NCBI GenBank assembly: GCA_002389295.1
Contig: DGOE01000007.1
Span: 4,796 to 14,065, forward strand
Source of the DNA: Flavobacteriales bacterium UBA4474
GTDB lineage: Bacteria > Bacteroidota > Bacteroidia > Flavobacteriales_D > Sanyastnellaceae
Length of the DNA stretch: 9,270 bases
Direction: 5' to 3'
Positions 1 to 8,136 of the stretch are shown here, piece by piece. Each line of letters begins with the position of its first letter. Position 1 is the stretch's first letter. The translations under genes and the position numbers were made by a program. Below the pieces are notes generated by a model. That model was not told the DNA's origin. It saw nothing but the letters and a program-made list of their open reading frames with translations, and made no database searches.

Positions 1-650
1 CCTGGATCGTACCAGAACTTGGAAATCGGAACGCCCGTATCATCGAGGATGATGTCGTTGTAGCTCGAAATACCCGCAGATGCCAAAGTGATGTATCCTC
101 CTGTGCCATCGCCGCCCAATGCAATCTTGGTGTCATCGATGCCGTAAGGGTTTCCGTCTTCAGCCACTGACTTGCGGAAGTACCGGACAGCAGTCCGGCT
201 GTCTTGAACGCCCCGATACGCAGCTTGAATCAGCTGCAAGGTGCGCTCCTCCTGAGTGGCAGCAAGAGGGTTCCAACCTACACGATAGTCCACACTGGCC
301 ACCACATATCCCATCTTGGCATAGCGGGTGCAGATCTCGACAATCGCGCTATCGGTCTTGGTACCCTGCGCTCCACCGTTTACATACACTGGAAGGAAGT
401 TTCCGGTATGGAACATCATCAAGAGCGGACGGTCCGTCTCGGTGTCACCCGTCGGTTCATACATGTCGAGCACCAGAGGCTGTGCAGCAGGCGGAAGGCT
501 TTGCAATGCCGTGATGACGGTGATGTTTGTACCGTACTGAATGTTTGAGGTCACGGTCACATCGCTGAACACCTCATCGAGGTATCGGGTCTGTGCACCA
601 GCAGTGAGGCAGATGAAAAATGCTGCCAGAAGGAGACAAGTTTGCTTCAT
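1..650 (-). CDS. Secreted alpha/beta-hydrolase-fold protein, catalytic serine replaced by glycine; C-terminus beyond the window
   Basis: This frame is open from ATG at 650 to the left edge, giving 216 complete codons; the C-terminus is missing. Residues 1-20 form a signal peptide (MKQT, a hydrophobic core, then a TAGAQ cleavage site), so the protein is probably exported. The order of motifs matches the carboxylesterase / BD-FAE type of alpha/beta hydrolase: an oxyanion-like strand with FHTGN (residues 80-84; the family usually has HGG), DYRVG (121-125), a helix with QDSRTAVRYFR (149-159), and the nucleophile-elbow segment IALGGDGTGGY (176-186). The elbow aligns with G-x-S-x-G, but residue 182 is Gly (codon GGC at 107-105), so the usual nucleophile is absent. 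It may be a non-catalytic binding protein or use different chemistry; the substrate is unknown. An in-frame ATG at 695 exists, but the signal peptide favours 650. A T9SS sorting domain may lie outside the window. It follows the TonB receptor after 124 bases. The fold call is fairly secure; activity is doubtful. Confidence 0.8.
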   Translation of the reverse strand, partial: MKQTCLLLAAFFICLTAGAQTRYLDEVFSDVTVTSNIQYGTNITVITALQSLPPAAQPLVLDMYEPTGDTETDRPLLMMFHTGNFLPVYVNGGAQGTKTDSAIVEICTRYAKMGYVVASVDYRVGWNPLAATQEERTLQLIQAAYRGVQDSRTAVRYFRKSVAEDGNPYGIDDTKIALGGDGTGGYITLASAGISSYNDIILDDTGVPISKFWYDP

Positions 651-774
651 GGTTTGGTCCCTAAAGTTGAGAGGGAAAAGATAGGTCAGGTCCATCAGAG
701 TGTGTACGAATTACACGCCGGAATCACTCCAATGGGCCTTTGGAAATTTGTATTCGTGGATAATGTGCCCAAAA
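651..774. other. Intergenic gap between the receptor and hydrolase-like genes
   Basis: These 124 bases separate the receptor stop codon from the hydrolase start codon, both on the minus strand. A perfect 5-bp inverted repeat, GTGTA-CGAAT-TACAC, lies at 702-716; no T-run follows it on either strand, so I do not call a terminator. On the minus strand, TATCTTTT (683-676) is one mismatch from the Bacteroidota -7 promoter consensus TAnnTTTG. It would give a leader of roughly 20 bases before the ATG at 650, but no convincing -33 element is found at the usual spacing. A separate promoter for the hydrolase gene is possible, not shown. Confidence 0.35.
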
Positions 775-3624
775 TCAGTCCCGGGTGTCCACTTCAAAGA
801 GCAGACTGATGTAGGCCAAACGGCCCACAGCAGGGCCGCCGTACGTCTCTATGTGCCAGTTTTTCAGCACATTAGAAGCGCCCGCCTTCACAGTCAAATT
901 CAGCTGATCAATGTGGGCATTGGCCTGAACATCCAACAGGTCGAATGTGGGAACAAATCCAGTGAATTGCGGCGAACCTTCAAAAACGAAGCCCTCGACC
1001 CACTTATAATTCACGCCGAAACCCCATGTACTTGCTTCCCTCAACCGAAGATCGCGCGTACTGATTCCGAGGTTGTATTTGTGCTCCGGGGTATTGAATG
1101 CGGGAATGATGGGGTCGTCTTCATCGGTTTTAACCAAGCGGTTCCAGCTGTAATTGCCCGACAACATCCAGTTGTCACCCACATACCAATTGGCACCAAT
1201 AGAAGCGCCGGTCGTGCGGACCTCATTGATCGAATTGGCCGCATAGCGGAACACATCGATGCCGGTCACAGCTTCGGGGAAAGAGGCGTTTTGGAAGAGC
1301 ACATCCAACCCGATGTTGTATCCGATGAAGTTGGTGTATTGGCTGTAGTACCAGCTGCCGTCGAGGTAGAGTTTGTCCCACAACGTGGTCCTGTATCCCA
1401 CTTCAACCGACTTGACCTGTTCCGGACGAAGGGGCGCAATATTGAAATACTGCATCGTATCCAAGTTTCCGAAGGGCAGGCCAGCCGCACTCGAAATGCT
1501 GTTTCGGTAATCGATGAAACTCGAGATCGTCACCAGGCTGTCACGGCCTTGCAGGTTGCCCACCAGCGTGGCCGGTCCCACATCCAAATACAGGTACTGG
1601 TCCGCCAAAGTCGGATTGCGCAGCGCACTCGATAAGCTGACCCTGAAATAGTCCTGCTCTCTGGGTTGCCACACCAAGGAAGCCGCTGGGGAGAACACCC
1701 AATCGAAGTTCTGGTTCTTGTCGGCACGCAAGGTCGCGGTGGTGATCACCTTGTCCTCGGCAAACCGTTTTCTGGCCCCCGCATACAGGCCGACTTCCTG
1801 ATTGGTAATGACCACACCTGCAGTATCACTGAAGATGGTGCCGTCACTGTTGGGTGTGTACCGTCGAAAATTCGCCCCGACCCTGACCTCCTCGAGCCCA
1901 CTTGGATTGAAGATGCGCTCACCGTGCAAATGCACCAGGCTTGACCTGTCATAAAAACGCGTACCGCCCTCCCCTTCATTGTTCTTCAGCGACCTGATCC
2001 TGTCAAAGGCCTCCTGAAATTCGGGGGTGCCCGGCTGCAAGTGACCCAAAGGCTCGAGCGACACATCGCTCAGGCCGGCGTAGCCATTGTTCGTCCAATT
2101 CTCAACCAGGTCGTGCCATTCCGTGAGGTTGTCTTGGTTGCTGCTGAACCAATTGGAGATGCTGTCCGGGGGAATCGTAAACGTGGGGAATGGACCCGAA
2201 GTGTCGAGGACACCCTGGGGCCAAGTGCCTGAAATCATCGGCGCAATGCTGTCCACCCAGTAGCGGTAATACACCTTGGAGTAACTGTAGTCACTGCGGG
2301 TCTCGTCTTGCAGTCTAAGCGCCGTGGCATAGGGGTCATAGCTGTCCCCGGCATCTTCGCTTGTGCGGTAGGCCCGCACAAACCACTTACCCGGTTTGGA
2401 AAGCTGCAATTTGTGCTGGTAGAACTCAATGTTTCGGAGGGAGAAGCGGTTGTCCCCTTGATATACTGTGGTTCCAAATCCACTGTTGAAGCCGTAGACC
2501 AATTCAGTCGACTCATAGGTTTTCTCCGGTTGCAACCTCAAGTGCAAGGCCGTGGAGACTTTCAGGTTGTTGGTGCCGTAGTCCACCAGGTCAATTTCAC
2601 GGTACCCGGTTCTGTAAAAACCACCCAATCCTCGGGCATTGGCACTGTTGTCGCCGCTGTAATCAAACACCGTACTGTACTCGTCACCATAAACATTGAC
2701 CGCATCATACCCCCCGGGGTTTGTGGCACCGACCAGTGAGCCGTCCACCGGATTGTAGTTGTCTGCGATCCAATCATCGGCGCTGAAGCGAAAGGCATTG
2801 ATCTTGAAGCCCAACACCGGATTTCCTTCGCTGTTTTCCACGTAATCGGCATACCGGAATCCTGTTTCGGTGAGGTTGCGCTCCCCCACTTTGGCACTCA
2901 CCGCGAGGCCTGGAAAACGGAATGGCGACTTGGTTTCCATGGACACCACACCGTTGAAGGCACCGGGTCCATAAAAAGCACTGCTGGCACCCGCCACAAT
3001 GTCCACCTTCATGACGTCGAGTTCAGGCGCACCCAAGAAGTTGCCCAGCGAGAAGTTCAGGCCGGGACTTTGGTTGTCCACGCCATCAATAAGCTGCAGG
3101 GAACGCACCGGTGAAGTGCTGTTGAATCCGCGGGTATTGATGATTTTGAAACCGAGCGAAGCGCTTGTGAGGTCCACCCCTTTCAGGTTGCCGAGGCCTT
3201 CATAGAAATTGCCACTTGGAGCCTCCTTGATGGCCAAGATGTCCATGGACTCAACGGTCAACGGGCCTTGTTTTTGGCGCTCGTCGATCCTTGACCCCAC
3301 CACTTCCGCCTCTTCCATCAGGACGGCATCGGGTTGCAGCACGGCGCGGATTTCATCCGTCGCACTGCGCACATCGATTTCGAGCAACGCATACCCGATG
3401 AAGCTTACGTTCAGTTTGACCGGCAATGCGGGCACCTCCAAGCGGAAGCGGCCATCAAAATCCGTAGATGTACCCGTGGTGCTTCCCGCTACCAATACAC
3501 CGGCTGCAAAAACCGGATCACCTGTTTCTCCATCCAATACTTGGCCGCGGATGGCCACTTGGGCAGAAGCTGTCAAGGATACCAAACTGAGCGTCAGGCA
3601 AAGAGCCCTGAAAAAGTGGCGCAT
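775..3624 (-). CDS. TonB-dependent outer-membrane receptor with carboxypeptidase-regulatory-like N-terminal domain
   Basis: This is an outer-membrane beta-barrel importer of the TonB-dependent receptor superfamily; such receptors move bulky ligands into the periplasm using energy from TonB-ExbB-ExbD. From ATG at 3624 it has 949 residues, usual for the family. Residues 1-22 are a signal peptide (MRHFF, hydrophobic core, TASAQ). Residues 25-96 are a carboxypeptidase-D regulatory-like beta-sandwich (IRGQVLDGETGDPV, DFDGRF, FIGY). Residues 106-234 are the plug, with NTRGFNS (163-169), the LIDGVDNQ segment (178-185) and the GASSAFYGPGAFNGV stretch; the remainder is the 22-strand-type barrel ending near FEVDTRD. 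In-frame starts also exist at 3633 (ATG) and 3687 (TTG); the signal peptide fits 3624 or 3633 best. No SusD-like gene lies beside it, so it is not a typical glycan SusC/SusD pair, and the ligand cannot be deduced. The next gene downstream encodes a secreted hydrolase-fold protein that may share its substrate. Confidence 0.93.
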   Translation of the reverse strand: MRHFFRALCLTLSLVSLTASAQVAIRGQVLDGETGDPVFAAGVLVAGSTTGTSTDFDGRFRLEVPALPVKLNVSFIGYALLEIDVRSATDEIRAVLQPDAVLMEEAEVVGSRIDERQKQGPLTVESMDILAIKEAPSGNFYEGLGNLKGVDLTSASLGFKIINTRGFNSTSPVRSLQLIDGVDNQSPGLNFSLGNFLGAPELDVMKVDIVAGASSAFYGPGAFNGVVSMETKSPFRFPGLAVSAKVGERNLTETGFRYADYVENSEGNPVLGFKINAFRFSADDWIADNYNPVDGSLVGATNPGGYDAVNVYGDEYSTVFDYSGDNSANARGLGGFYRTGYREIDLVDYGTNNLKVSTALHLRLQPEKTYESTELVYGFNSGFGTTVYQGDNRFSLRNIEFYQHKLQLSKPGKWFVRAYRTSEDAGDSYDPYATALRLQDETRSDYSYSKVYYRYWVDSIAPMISGTWPQGVLDTSGPFPTFTIPPDSISNWFSSNQDNLTEWHDLVENWTNNGYAGLSDVSLEPLGHLQPGTPEFQEAFDRIRSLKNNEGEGGTRFYDRSSLVHLHGERIFNPSGLEEVRVGANFRRYTPNSDGTIFSDTAGVVITNQEVGLYAGARKRFAEDKVITTATLRADKNQNFDWVFSPAASLVWQPREQDYFRVSLSSALRNPTLADQYLYLDVGPATLVGNLQGRDSLVTISSFIDYRNSISSAAGLPFGNLDTMQYFNIAPLRPEQVKSVEVGYRTTLWDKLYLDGSWYYSQYTNFIGYNIGLDVLFQNASFPEAVTGIDVFRYAANSINEVRTTGASIGANWYVGDNWMLSGNYSWNRLVKTDEDDPIIPAFNTPEHKYNLGISTRDLRLREASTWGFGVNYKWVEGFVFEGSPQFTGFVPTFDLLDVQANAHIDQLNLTVKAGASNVLKNWHIETYGGPAVGRLAYISLLFEVDTRD

Positions 3625-3699
3625 TTGACACATGTCGTAATGTGAATCGTGGTTTCGGCCCTGCCTATTCGACAACGGGGAAGGCAATATGCGACGAAA

Positions 3700-3930
3700 T
3701 CACGTTGCAGACACCTGTTCGATGTGCACGAGATATTGACCATCCATCACCACCTCATCACCCACGACCAATTTCCGTCGGCGCCGGGACTCCGCCTCGC
3801 CATTTACCGTGACCCTGCCTTCGTCCACAGCCCACTTCGCCTCTCCCCCTGTTGCGCAGAGGCCCGTGGCTTTGAGCAATTGAAGCAAGTCGATGTACGG
3901 TGTCCGCAACTGGAATTCAATGCGCTCCAC
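3700..3930 (-). CDS. Small S4-domain RNA-binding protein (YbcJ-like)
   Basis: This 76-residue protein is almost entirely one S4 RNA-binding domain. Visible features are the helix LLQLLKATGL (15-24), the GGEAKWAVDEGRVTVNGE turn (28-45), the basic ESRRRRKL patch (47-54) and VVGDEVV (55-61). The arrangement and length match the stand-alone YbcJ/S4_2 family, found in many bacteria and thought to bind structured RNA, probably in ribosome-related roles. It starts at GTG (3930-3928); the only upstream codon in this frame before a stop is GCG, directly after the TGA of the E1 gene, so no earlier start is possible. The 3-base gap to E1 suggests translational coupling. Its co-location with obg, a ribosome-assembly GTPase, is consistent with an RNA or ribosome job, but this is inference. 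Confidence 0.88.
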   Translation of the reverse strand: MERIEFQLRTPYIDLLQLLKATGLCATGGEAKWAVDEGRVTVNGEAESRRRRKLVVGDEVVMDGQYLVHIEQVSAT

Positions 3931-3933
3931 CGC

Positions 3934-6384
3934 TCAAATCAGATCGGGCAAACCCTCAGGGTCGTCTTCGGCCACCATCGCATAGGCCTTTTCGACGATG
4001 TCCTCCACCGAGGGCTTAGAAAAGTAATCGCCGTCACTTCCATAAGCAGGCAGGTGCGGCGCAGCGGACAGGCACTGTGGCGGCGCATCCAGGTGCATCC
4101 AGAGGTCACCTGAAGCGATGGACCGCTCCATCATGTAGGCTGTAGCACCACCGGGCACGTCTTCATCAACGAACAGCACGCGGTGCGTCCGCGCCACACT
4201 TTGACCGACCACTCCGGTCAGGTCAAACGGGAGCAGGGTGCGCACGTCGACCAACTCGACCTCCACACCCCATTCGGAAAGGCGTTCTGCGGCGGTGGTG
4301 CAGAGGTTGAACGTGCTGCCGTAAGAGACTATGGTCAAGTCCCTTCCCTCACGGACCACCTCGGGCACACCCAAGGGCACGCGGTATTCACCTGGGTTCA
4401 GGGGCAAATGCTCTTTGGAGCGGTATCCATTCAGACACTCGACGACCAATGCGGGATCTCCTGCGGCCAAGAGCGTGTTGTACATCCCCGCGGCCTCCGT
4501 CATGTTGCGCGGAACGCAAACGTGCATGCCGCGCACGCTGTGGACGATGGCGCCCATGGGGCTTCCGGCATGCCAAATGCCTTCGAGTCTGTGTCCGCGG
4601 GTGCGAATGATCAGCGGCGCGCGCTGGCTGCCCGCACTTCTGTAGTGCACCGTGGCCAGGTCGTCGCGCATGATCTGCAGCGCGTAGTACAGGTAGTCCA
4701 GGTATTGGATCTCAGCAATGGGGCGCAATCCGCGCATGGACAATCCGATGCCCTGCCCGACGATGGTGCACTCTCGGATGCCGGTATCGGCGACCCGCTC
4801 CTCTCCAAAGGCCTCTTGCATGCCTTCCATGGCTTGGTTGACCCCGCCAATCTTGCCCGTATCCTCGCCAAAAGTGAGCACCTCGGGATGCTGTTCAAAC
4901 AGGGCCTTGAAGTTGTCCCTCAACACAATCCTACCGTCCACGACCTCCTCGCCAATCACAGCCTCCACGGGGGCCACCGCCGTGGCGTCCAACGTGCCTG
5001 CTGCGTGCAATTGTCCGCCAAACAAACCCGCACAGCGGTCCTGCTGCACCCCCAACCAGCGGCGCAACGCGGTCCGCTCCGGCGAATCCGCGCCGGCAGA
5101 AGCGTGCAATGCCTGGCGCACCGCTACGTGCACATCCCGTCTGATCGGCTCGGTGATCGCCTTCAAGGCTGCGGCACGGTCGGCCATGCCAGGAACAGCG
5201 TGCAAAAGCTCCACTGCGGTATCCCGCTCCCCATCCAGTGCAGACCTGACCGCCTTCCATGCGGCCTTCTGCTCCAGCCGCACCTGGGCCTTTGCTTCGA
5301 GCCGAATGGCTTCGAGTTCAGCCTCAGTGGCCGCACCCTCCATTTCAAGGAAACGCCCCAATTGGCGGATGCAGTCAAATTCCTCCGCCCAAGCCAACCG
5401 CTCGGGAGATTTGTAGCGCTCGTGGGAGCCACTGGTGCTGTGGCCCTGTGGCTGGGTGCATTCCTCCACGTGCACCAGCACCGGCACATGGCGCTCGCGG
5501 CAAATCTTGGCCGCCCGCTCATAAGTCAGCAACAGCGCCGGATAGTCCCAAGCGCGCACCTTAAAGATGACAATGCCGCCTCCTGGCAATGCGGCTTCGG
5601 ACTCAGCGAGGGCAATGCCTCCATCTCCTGCGCCACCTGGTTCTGACCCATAGGCCATGCCGGCCAAAGCTTGGGATATGCTCTCGCGCGCCGTTTGGAA
5701 TTTCTTTGGCACCGAAATGCCATAGCCATCGTCCCAAATGCTCATGCACAGCGGCACGCCAAGGACGGCAGCGGCATTGATGGTTTCCCAGAACATGCCC
5801 TCAGAGGTGGAGGCATCGCCAATGGTACCAAAAGCCACCTCGTTTCCATCCCGCGAAAACCCTTTGACCTTGAACCCGGCCTTCTTCATGGCCTTGCCGC
5901 AGGCGCGGTAATGCTTGCTGGCATGAGCCAATCCCAACAATCGCGGCATTTGACTGGCTGTCGGAGAAAGGTCCACCGAGCTGTTTGGCTGCTTCGTGAG
6001 GGGCAAAAACTGCCCTTCGGCATCCACCGTGCGCGAGCCGAAGTGCCCGTTCATCTGGCGACCGGAAGTCATGGGTTCCCGATCGGGGTGCGTATCTGCA
6101 TACAGCTGTGCGAAGTAGTGCTCCACGCTCATGAGCCCGAGGGCCATCATCAAGGTCTGATCGCGGTAGTATCCGCTCCTGAAGTCACCGTCGCCGAACT
6201 GGCGGGCCAAGGCCAATTGCGCCACCTCCTTGCCATCTCCAAAGATGCCAAACTTGGCCTTTCCGGTCAGGACCTCCTTGCGCCCGAGAAGCGAAGCCTC
6301 TCGGCTAATGCAAGCCAATCGGTAATCATGTAGGGCGACCTTTCTCAGGTCTTCTCCTGTGTCGAGCGCGAGTGTTTCTCCCAT
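3934..6384 (-). CDS. Fused E1 alpha/beta subunit of a 2-oxoacid dehydrogenase complex (branched-chain type)
   Basis: This 816-residue cytoplasmic protein joins both halves of a thiamine-diphosphate-dependent E1, which decarboxylates a 2-oxoacid and passes the acyl group to lipoyl-E2. In the alpha half, YYRDQT (72-77) and MTSGRQMNGHFGSR (105-118) are followed by the ThDP/Mg motif, GDASTSEG (189-196) ending at WDDGYGIS (217-224), and by the mobile loop GHSTSGSHERY (314-324). The HSTS in that loop resembles branched-chain E1 alpha more than pyruvate E1. The beta half starts near 485 and has GEDTGKIGG (506-514), DTGIRE (533-538) and the C-terminal transketolase domain (LTIVSYGS at 683-690, LPF at 718-720, DEDVPGG at 740-746). 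About 130 poorly recognisable, Ala- and charge-rich residues (350-480) connect the halves, and a Gly/Ala-rich stretch at 246-270 looks inserted. E2 and E3 are not in the window. ATG at 6384 lies 42 bases after obg. Substrate preference for branched-chain 2-oxoacids is inferred; other 2-oxoacids are possible. Confidence 0.92.
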   Translation of the reverse strand: MGETLALDTGEDLRKVALHDYRLACISREASLLGRKEVLTGKAKFGIFGDGKEVAQLALARQFGDGDFRSGYYRDQTLMMALGLMSVEHYFAQLYADTHPDREPMTSGRQMNGHFGSRTVDAEGQFLPLTKQPNSSVDLSPTASQMPRLLGLAHASKHYRACGKAMKKAGFKVKGFSRDGNEVAFGTIGDASTSEGMFWETINAAAVLGVPLCMSIWDDGYGISVPKKFQTARESISQALAGMAYGSEPGGAGDGGIALAESEAALPGGGIVIFKVRAWDYPALLLTYERAAKICRERHVPVLVHVEECTQPQGHSTSGSHERYKSPERLAWAEEFDCIRQLGRFLEMEGAATEAELEAIRLEAKAQVRLEQKAAWKAVRSALDGERDTAVELLHAVPGMADRAAALKAITEPIRRDVHVAVRQALHASAGADSPERTALRRWLGVQQDRCAGLFGGQLHAAGTLDATAVAPVEAVIGEEVVDGRIVLRDNFKALFEQHPEVLTFGEDTGKIGGVNQAMEGMQEAFGEERVADTGIRECTIVGQGIGLSMRGLRPIAEIQYLDYLYYALQIMRDDLATVHYRSAGSQRAPLIIRTRGHRLEGIWHAGSPMGAIVHSVRGMHVCVPRNMTEAAGMYNTLLAAGDPALVVECLNGYRSKEHLPLNPGEYRVPLGVPEVVREGRDLTIVSYGSTFNLCTTAAERLSEWGVEVELVDVRTLLPFDLTGVVGQSVARTHRVLFVDEDVPGGATAYMMERSIASGDLWMHLDAPPQCLSAAPHLPAYGSDGDYFSKPSVEDIVEKAYAMVAEDDPEGLPDLI

Positions 6385-6426
6385 GGCCGTTGATGGTGCT
6401 GCGCGAAGGTACCGAGAAGTAGATAT

Positions 6427-7425
6427 TCAAGCCGAACCACCCTCAATGGCCTGCCATATCAAATCTTTCAGCCGGTCCACACCTTCGCCAGTGACTGCGC
6501 TGAAATAATGGTGCCCCAACTTTCCGAGGGCGGCGGTGACCTCTTCCCGCAATTCCACATCCAAGAGGTCGCTCTTGCTGATCGCGAGCACGCGGTCCTT
6601 GGCCAGCAACTCGGGGTTGTACTGCTCGAGCTCCCTGAGCAAAATGCGGTAGGCCTCGGCGATGTCGTCGGCATCACCCGGAACCAAGAAAAGCAATACG
6701 GCATTGCGCTCGATGTGGCGCAGAAACCGCAAACCCAGCCCCTTGCCCTCATGCGCCCCTTCAATGATGCCGGGGATATCCGCCATCACAAAACTCCGGT
6801 CTCCGCGATAGGCCACCATGCCCAAATTGGGACGCAGCGTGGTAAACGGATAATCCGCTATTTCCGGTTTGGCCGCACTGACCACACTGAGCAAAGTGGA
6901 TTTCCCTGCATTGGGAAAGCCGACCAGTCCCACATCCGCCAACAACTTCAGCTCGAGCACGCGCCACAATTCCGCGCCGTCCTCGCCCGGCTGCGCATAG
7001 CGGGGCGTTTGATTGGTAGGTGATTTGAAGTGATCGTTGCCCAAACCGCCTCTTCCCCCCTTCACCATGATCCACTCCTGGCCATCCCCTGTGATTTCAG
7101 TCAGGATTTCCTGGCTTTCGGCATCGCGCACGACCGTTCCAATGGGCACGTCCAGAAATTCATCCTGCCCGTCTGCTCCATGCCTGCGGTTGGCACCTCC
7201 CGCGCCACCGTGTCCTGCCGAAATGTGCTTTCTGTATTTCAAGTGCAGCAACGTCCACACCTGGCTGTTGCCGCGAAGGATGACATCGCCACCACGGCCG
7301 CCATCGCCGCCATCGGGACCTCCCTTGGCGGTGACCCGGTCACGGTGCATGTGCGTGCTGCCCGCGCCGCCCTTTCCAGAACGGCACCACAGCTTGACGT
7401 AATCGACGAAATTCTCGCTGGCCAT
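6427..7425 (-). CDS. obg: Obg-family GTPase (50S ribosome assembly / CgtA)
   Basis: This 332-residue GTPase is involved in late 50S subunit assembly and in stress and growth control. The N-terminal Gly-rich Obg fold covers residues about 1-160, with GGPDGGDGGRGGDV (35-48) and GGAGGANRRHGADG (73-86). The G domain has G1 GFPNAGKST (169-177), switch I around TT (195-196), G3 DIPGI (216-220), G4 SKSD (283-286, in place of the common NKxD) and G5 SA (309-310). The chain ends after the G domain with no C-terminal OCT extension, as is usual in Bacteroidota. The ATG at 7425 lies 14 bases after the adk stop codon, so the two are almost certainly co-transcribed. The identification is secure. Confidence 0.97.
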   Translation of the reverse strand: MASENFVDYVKLWCRSGKGGAGSTHMHRDRVTAKGGPDGGDGGRGGDVILRGNSQVWTLLHLKYRKHISAGHGGAGGANRRHGADGQDEFLDVPIGTVVRDAESQEILTEITGDGQEWIMVKGGRGGLGNDHFKSPTNQTPRYAQPGEDGAELWRVLELKLLADVGLVGFPNAGKSTLLSVVSAAKPEIADYPFTTLRPNLGMVAYRGDRSFVMADIPGIIEGAHEGKGLGLRFLRHIERNAVLLFLVPGDADDIAEAYRILLRELEQYNPELLAKDRVLAISKSDLLDVELREEVTAALGKLGHHYFSAVTGEGVDRLKDLIWQAIEGGSA

Positions 7426-7439
7426 GGACAGTCAGGCCC

Positions 7440-8015
7440 TCAAGCCCAAGCTTCAATGGCCGACCTGAGGCGGCCGAATATGTCCTCAACGCTGCCCAGG
7501 CCTTCAATGCCCTGGTACTTCCCTTGGGCCTGATAATGGTCCGCTACAGGCGCCGTCTCCGCATTGTACACGTCAATGCGCTTCTGAATCACTGCAGGGT
7601 CCGCATCATCCGGACGGCCGCTGGTCTCTGCACGCTTGGCCAAACGCACCTTGAGCTCGTCTTCTGGCACTTCCAATGCCAACATACCACTAATGGCCTG
7701 CCCCTTCTCATTGAGAAAGGCATCCAATGCACCGGCTTGGGCCGTGGTTCTCGGGAATCCATCAAAAACGAACCCTCTGGCATCAGGGTGTCCGTTGGCC
7801 GAATCTTCAAGCATGCGAATGGTGACGTCATCGGGCACCAACTGGCCTTTCTCCATGTAAGACTTGGCCAATTTCCCAAGCACGGTTTCTTCCTTGATGT
7901 TGAGCCGGAAAATATCCCCTGTTGAGAGGTGAACGAAGCCGAAATGATCAACGAGCAAAGCACTTTGGGTACCCTTACCCGCACCGGGAGGGCCGAAGAG
8001 GACAATGTTGCGCAT
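7440..8015 (-). CDS. adk: Adenylate kinase
   Basis: Adenylate kinase interconverts ATP + AMP and 2 ADP in the cytoplasm. The 191-residue protein has the P-loop GPPGAGKGTQ (8-17), the AMP-binding segment STGDIFR (31-37), the GFVFDGFPRT motif (81-90), and the Arg-rich phosphate-binding residues R124, R128, R134 and R146. The LID is of the short form without the zinc-finger Cys residues, matching the small adenylate kinases of Bacteroidota. ATG at 8015 is directly followed by the first beta strand and P-loop, so the start is secure. It is the first gene of the minus-strand cluster. No hypoxanthine phosphoribosyltransferase gene precedes it here, although hpt-adk-obg is a common order in related genomes (from general knowledge). 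Confidence 0.97.
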   Translation of the reverse strand: MRNIVLFGPPGAGKGTQSALLVDHFGFVHLSTGDIFRLNIKEETVLGKLAKSYMEKGQLVPDDVTIRMLEDSANGHPDARGFVFDGFPRTTAQAGALDAFLNEKGQAISGMLALEVPEDELKVRLAKRAETSGRPDDADPAVIQKRIDVYNAETAPVADHYQAQGKYQGIEGLGSVEDIFGRLRSAIEAWA

Positions 8016-8136
8016 GAGGCCACGAAGATAATAGCCTCCATCAAGGCACTCGACTACTTAATAAAGACACTTTCCATCCTTCAGTCTGCACCAAAATTGA
8101 GCGATAAAGTGTGGCCCGTTGAACCGCAACGAACAC

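Noticed and set aside
119..548. Overlapping plus-strand open frames opposite the hydrolase-like gene
   Set aside because: The minus-strand frame has a signal peptide and hydrolase motifs; the plus-strand frames have low-complexity, Cys/His/Arg-rich translations.
729..743. Quasi-palindrome CCAATGGGCCTTTGG after the receptor gene as a terminator
   Set aside because: The stem is interrupted by a mismatch, the remaining loop or arms are too short, and no T-run follows on either strand.
700..1635. Plus-strand open frame of 311 codons opposite the 3' part of the receptor gene
   Set aside because: It mirrors the codon pattern of the receptor and shows no domain, signal peptide or sensible start context.
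775..3624. Assignment of the receptor as SusC of a polysaccharide utilisation locus
   Set aside because: No SusD-like gene or glycan-degrading enzyme flanks it within the window, so a glycan substrate cannot be claimed.
3625..3687. Extension of the receptor to a TTG start at 3687
   Set aside because: The extra N-terminal residues are polar and would precede a complete signal peptide; ATG at 3624 or 3633 explains the export signal better.
4183..5646. Plus-strand open frame of 487 codons opposite the E1 gene
   Set aside because: It lies wholly antisense to the strongly conserved E1 gene, its translation is His/Arg/Gln-rich with no recognisable motif, and long antisense frames are expected in GC-rich coding DNA.
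6508..7533. Plus-strand open frames opposite obg and adk
   Set aside because: They are shadows of two securely identified genes and have no motif of their own.
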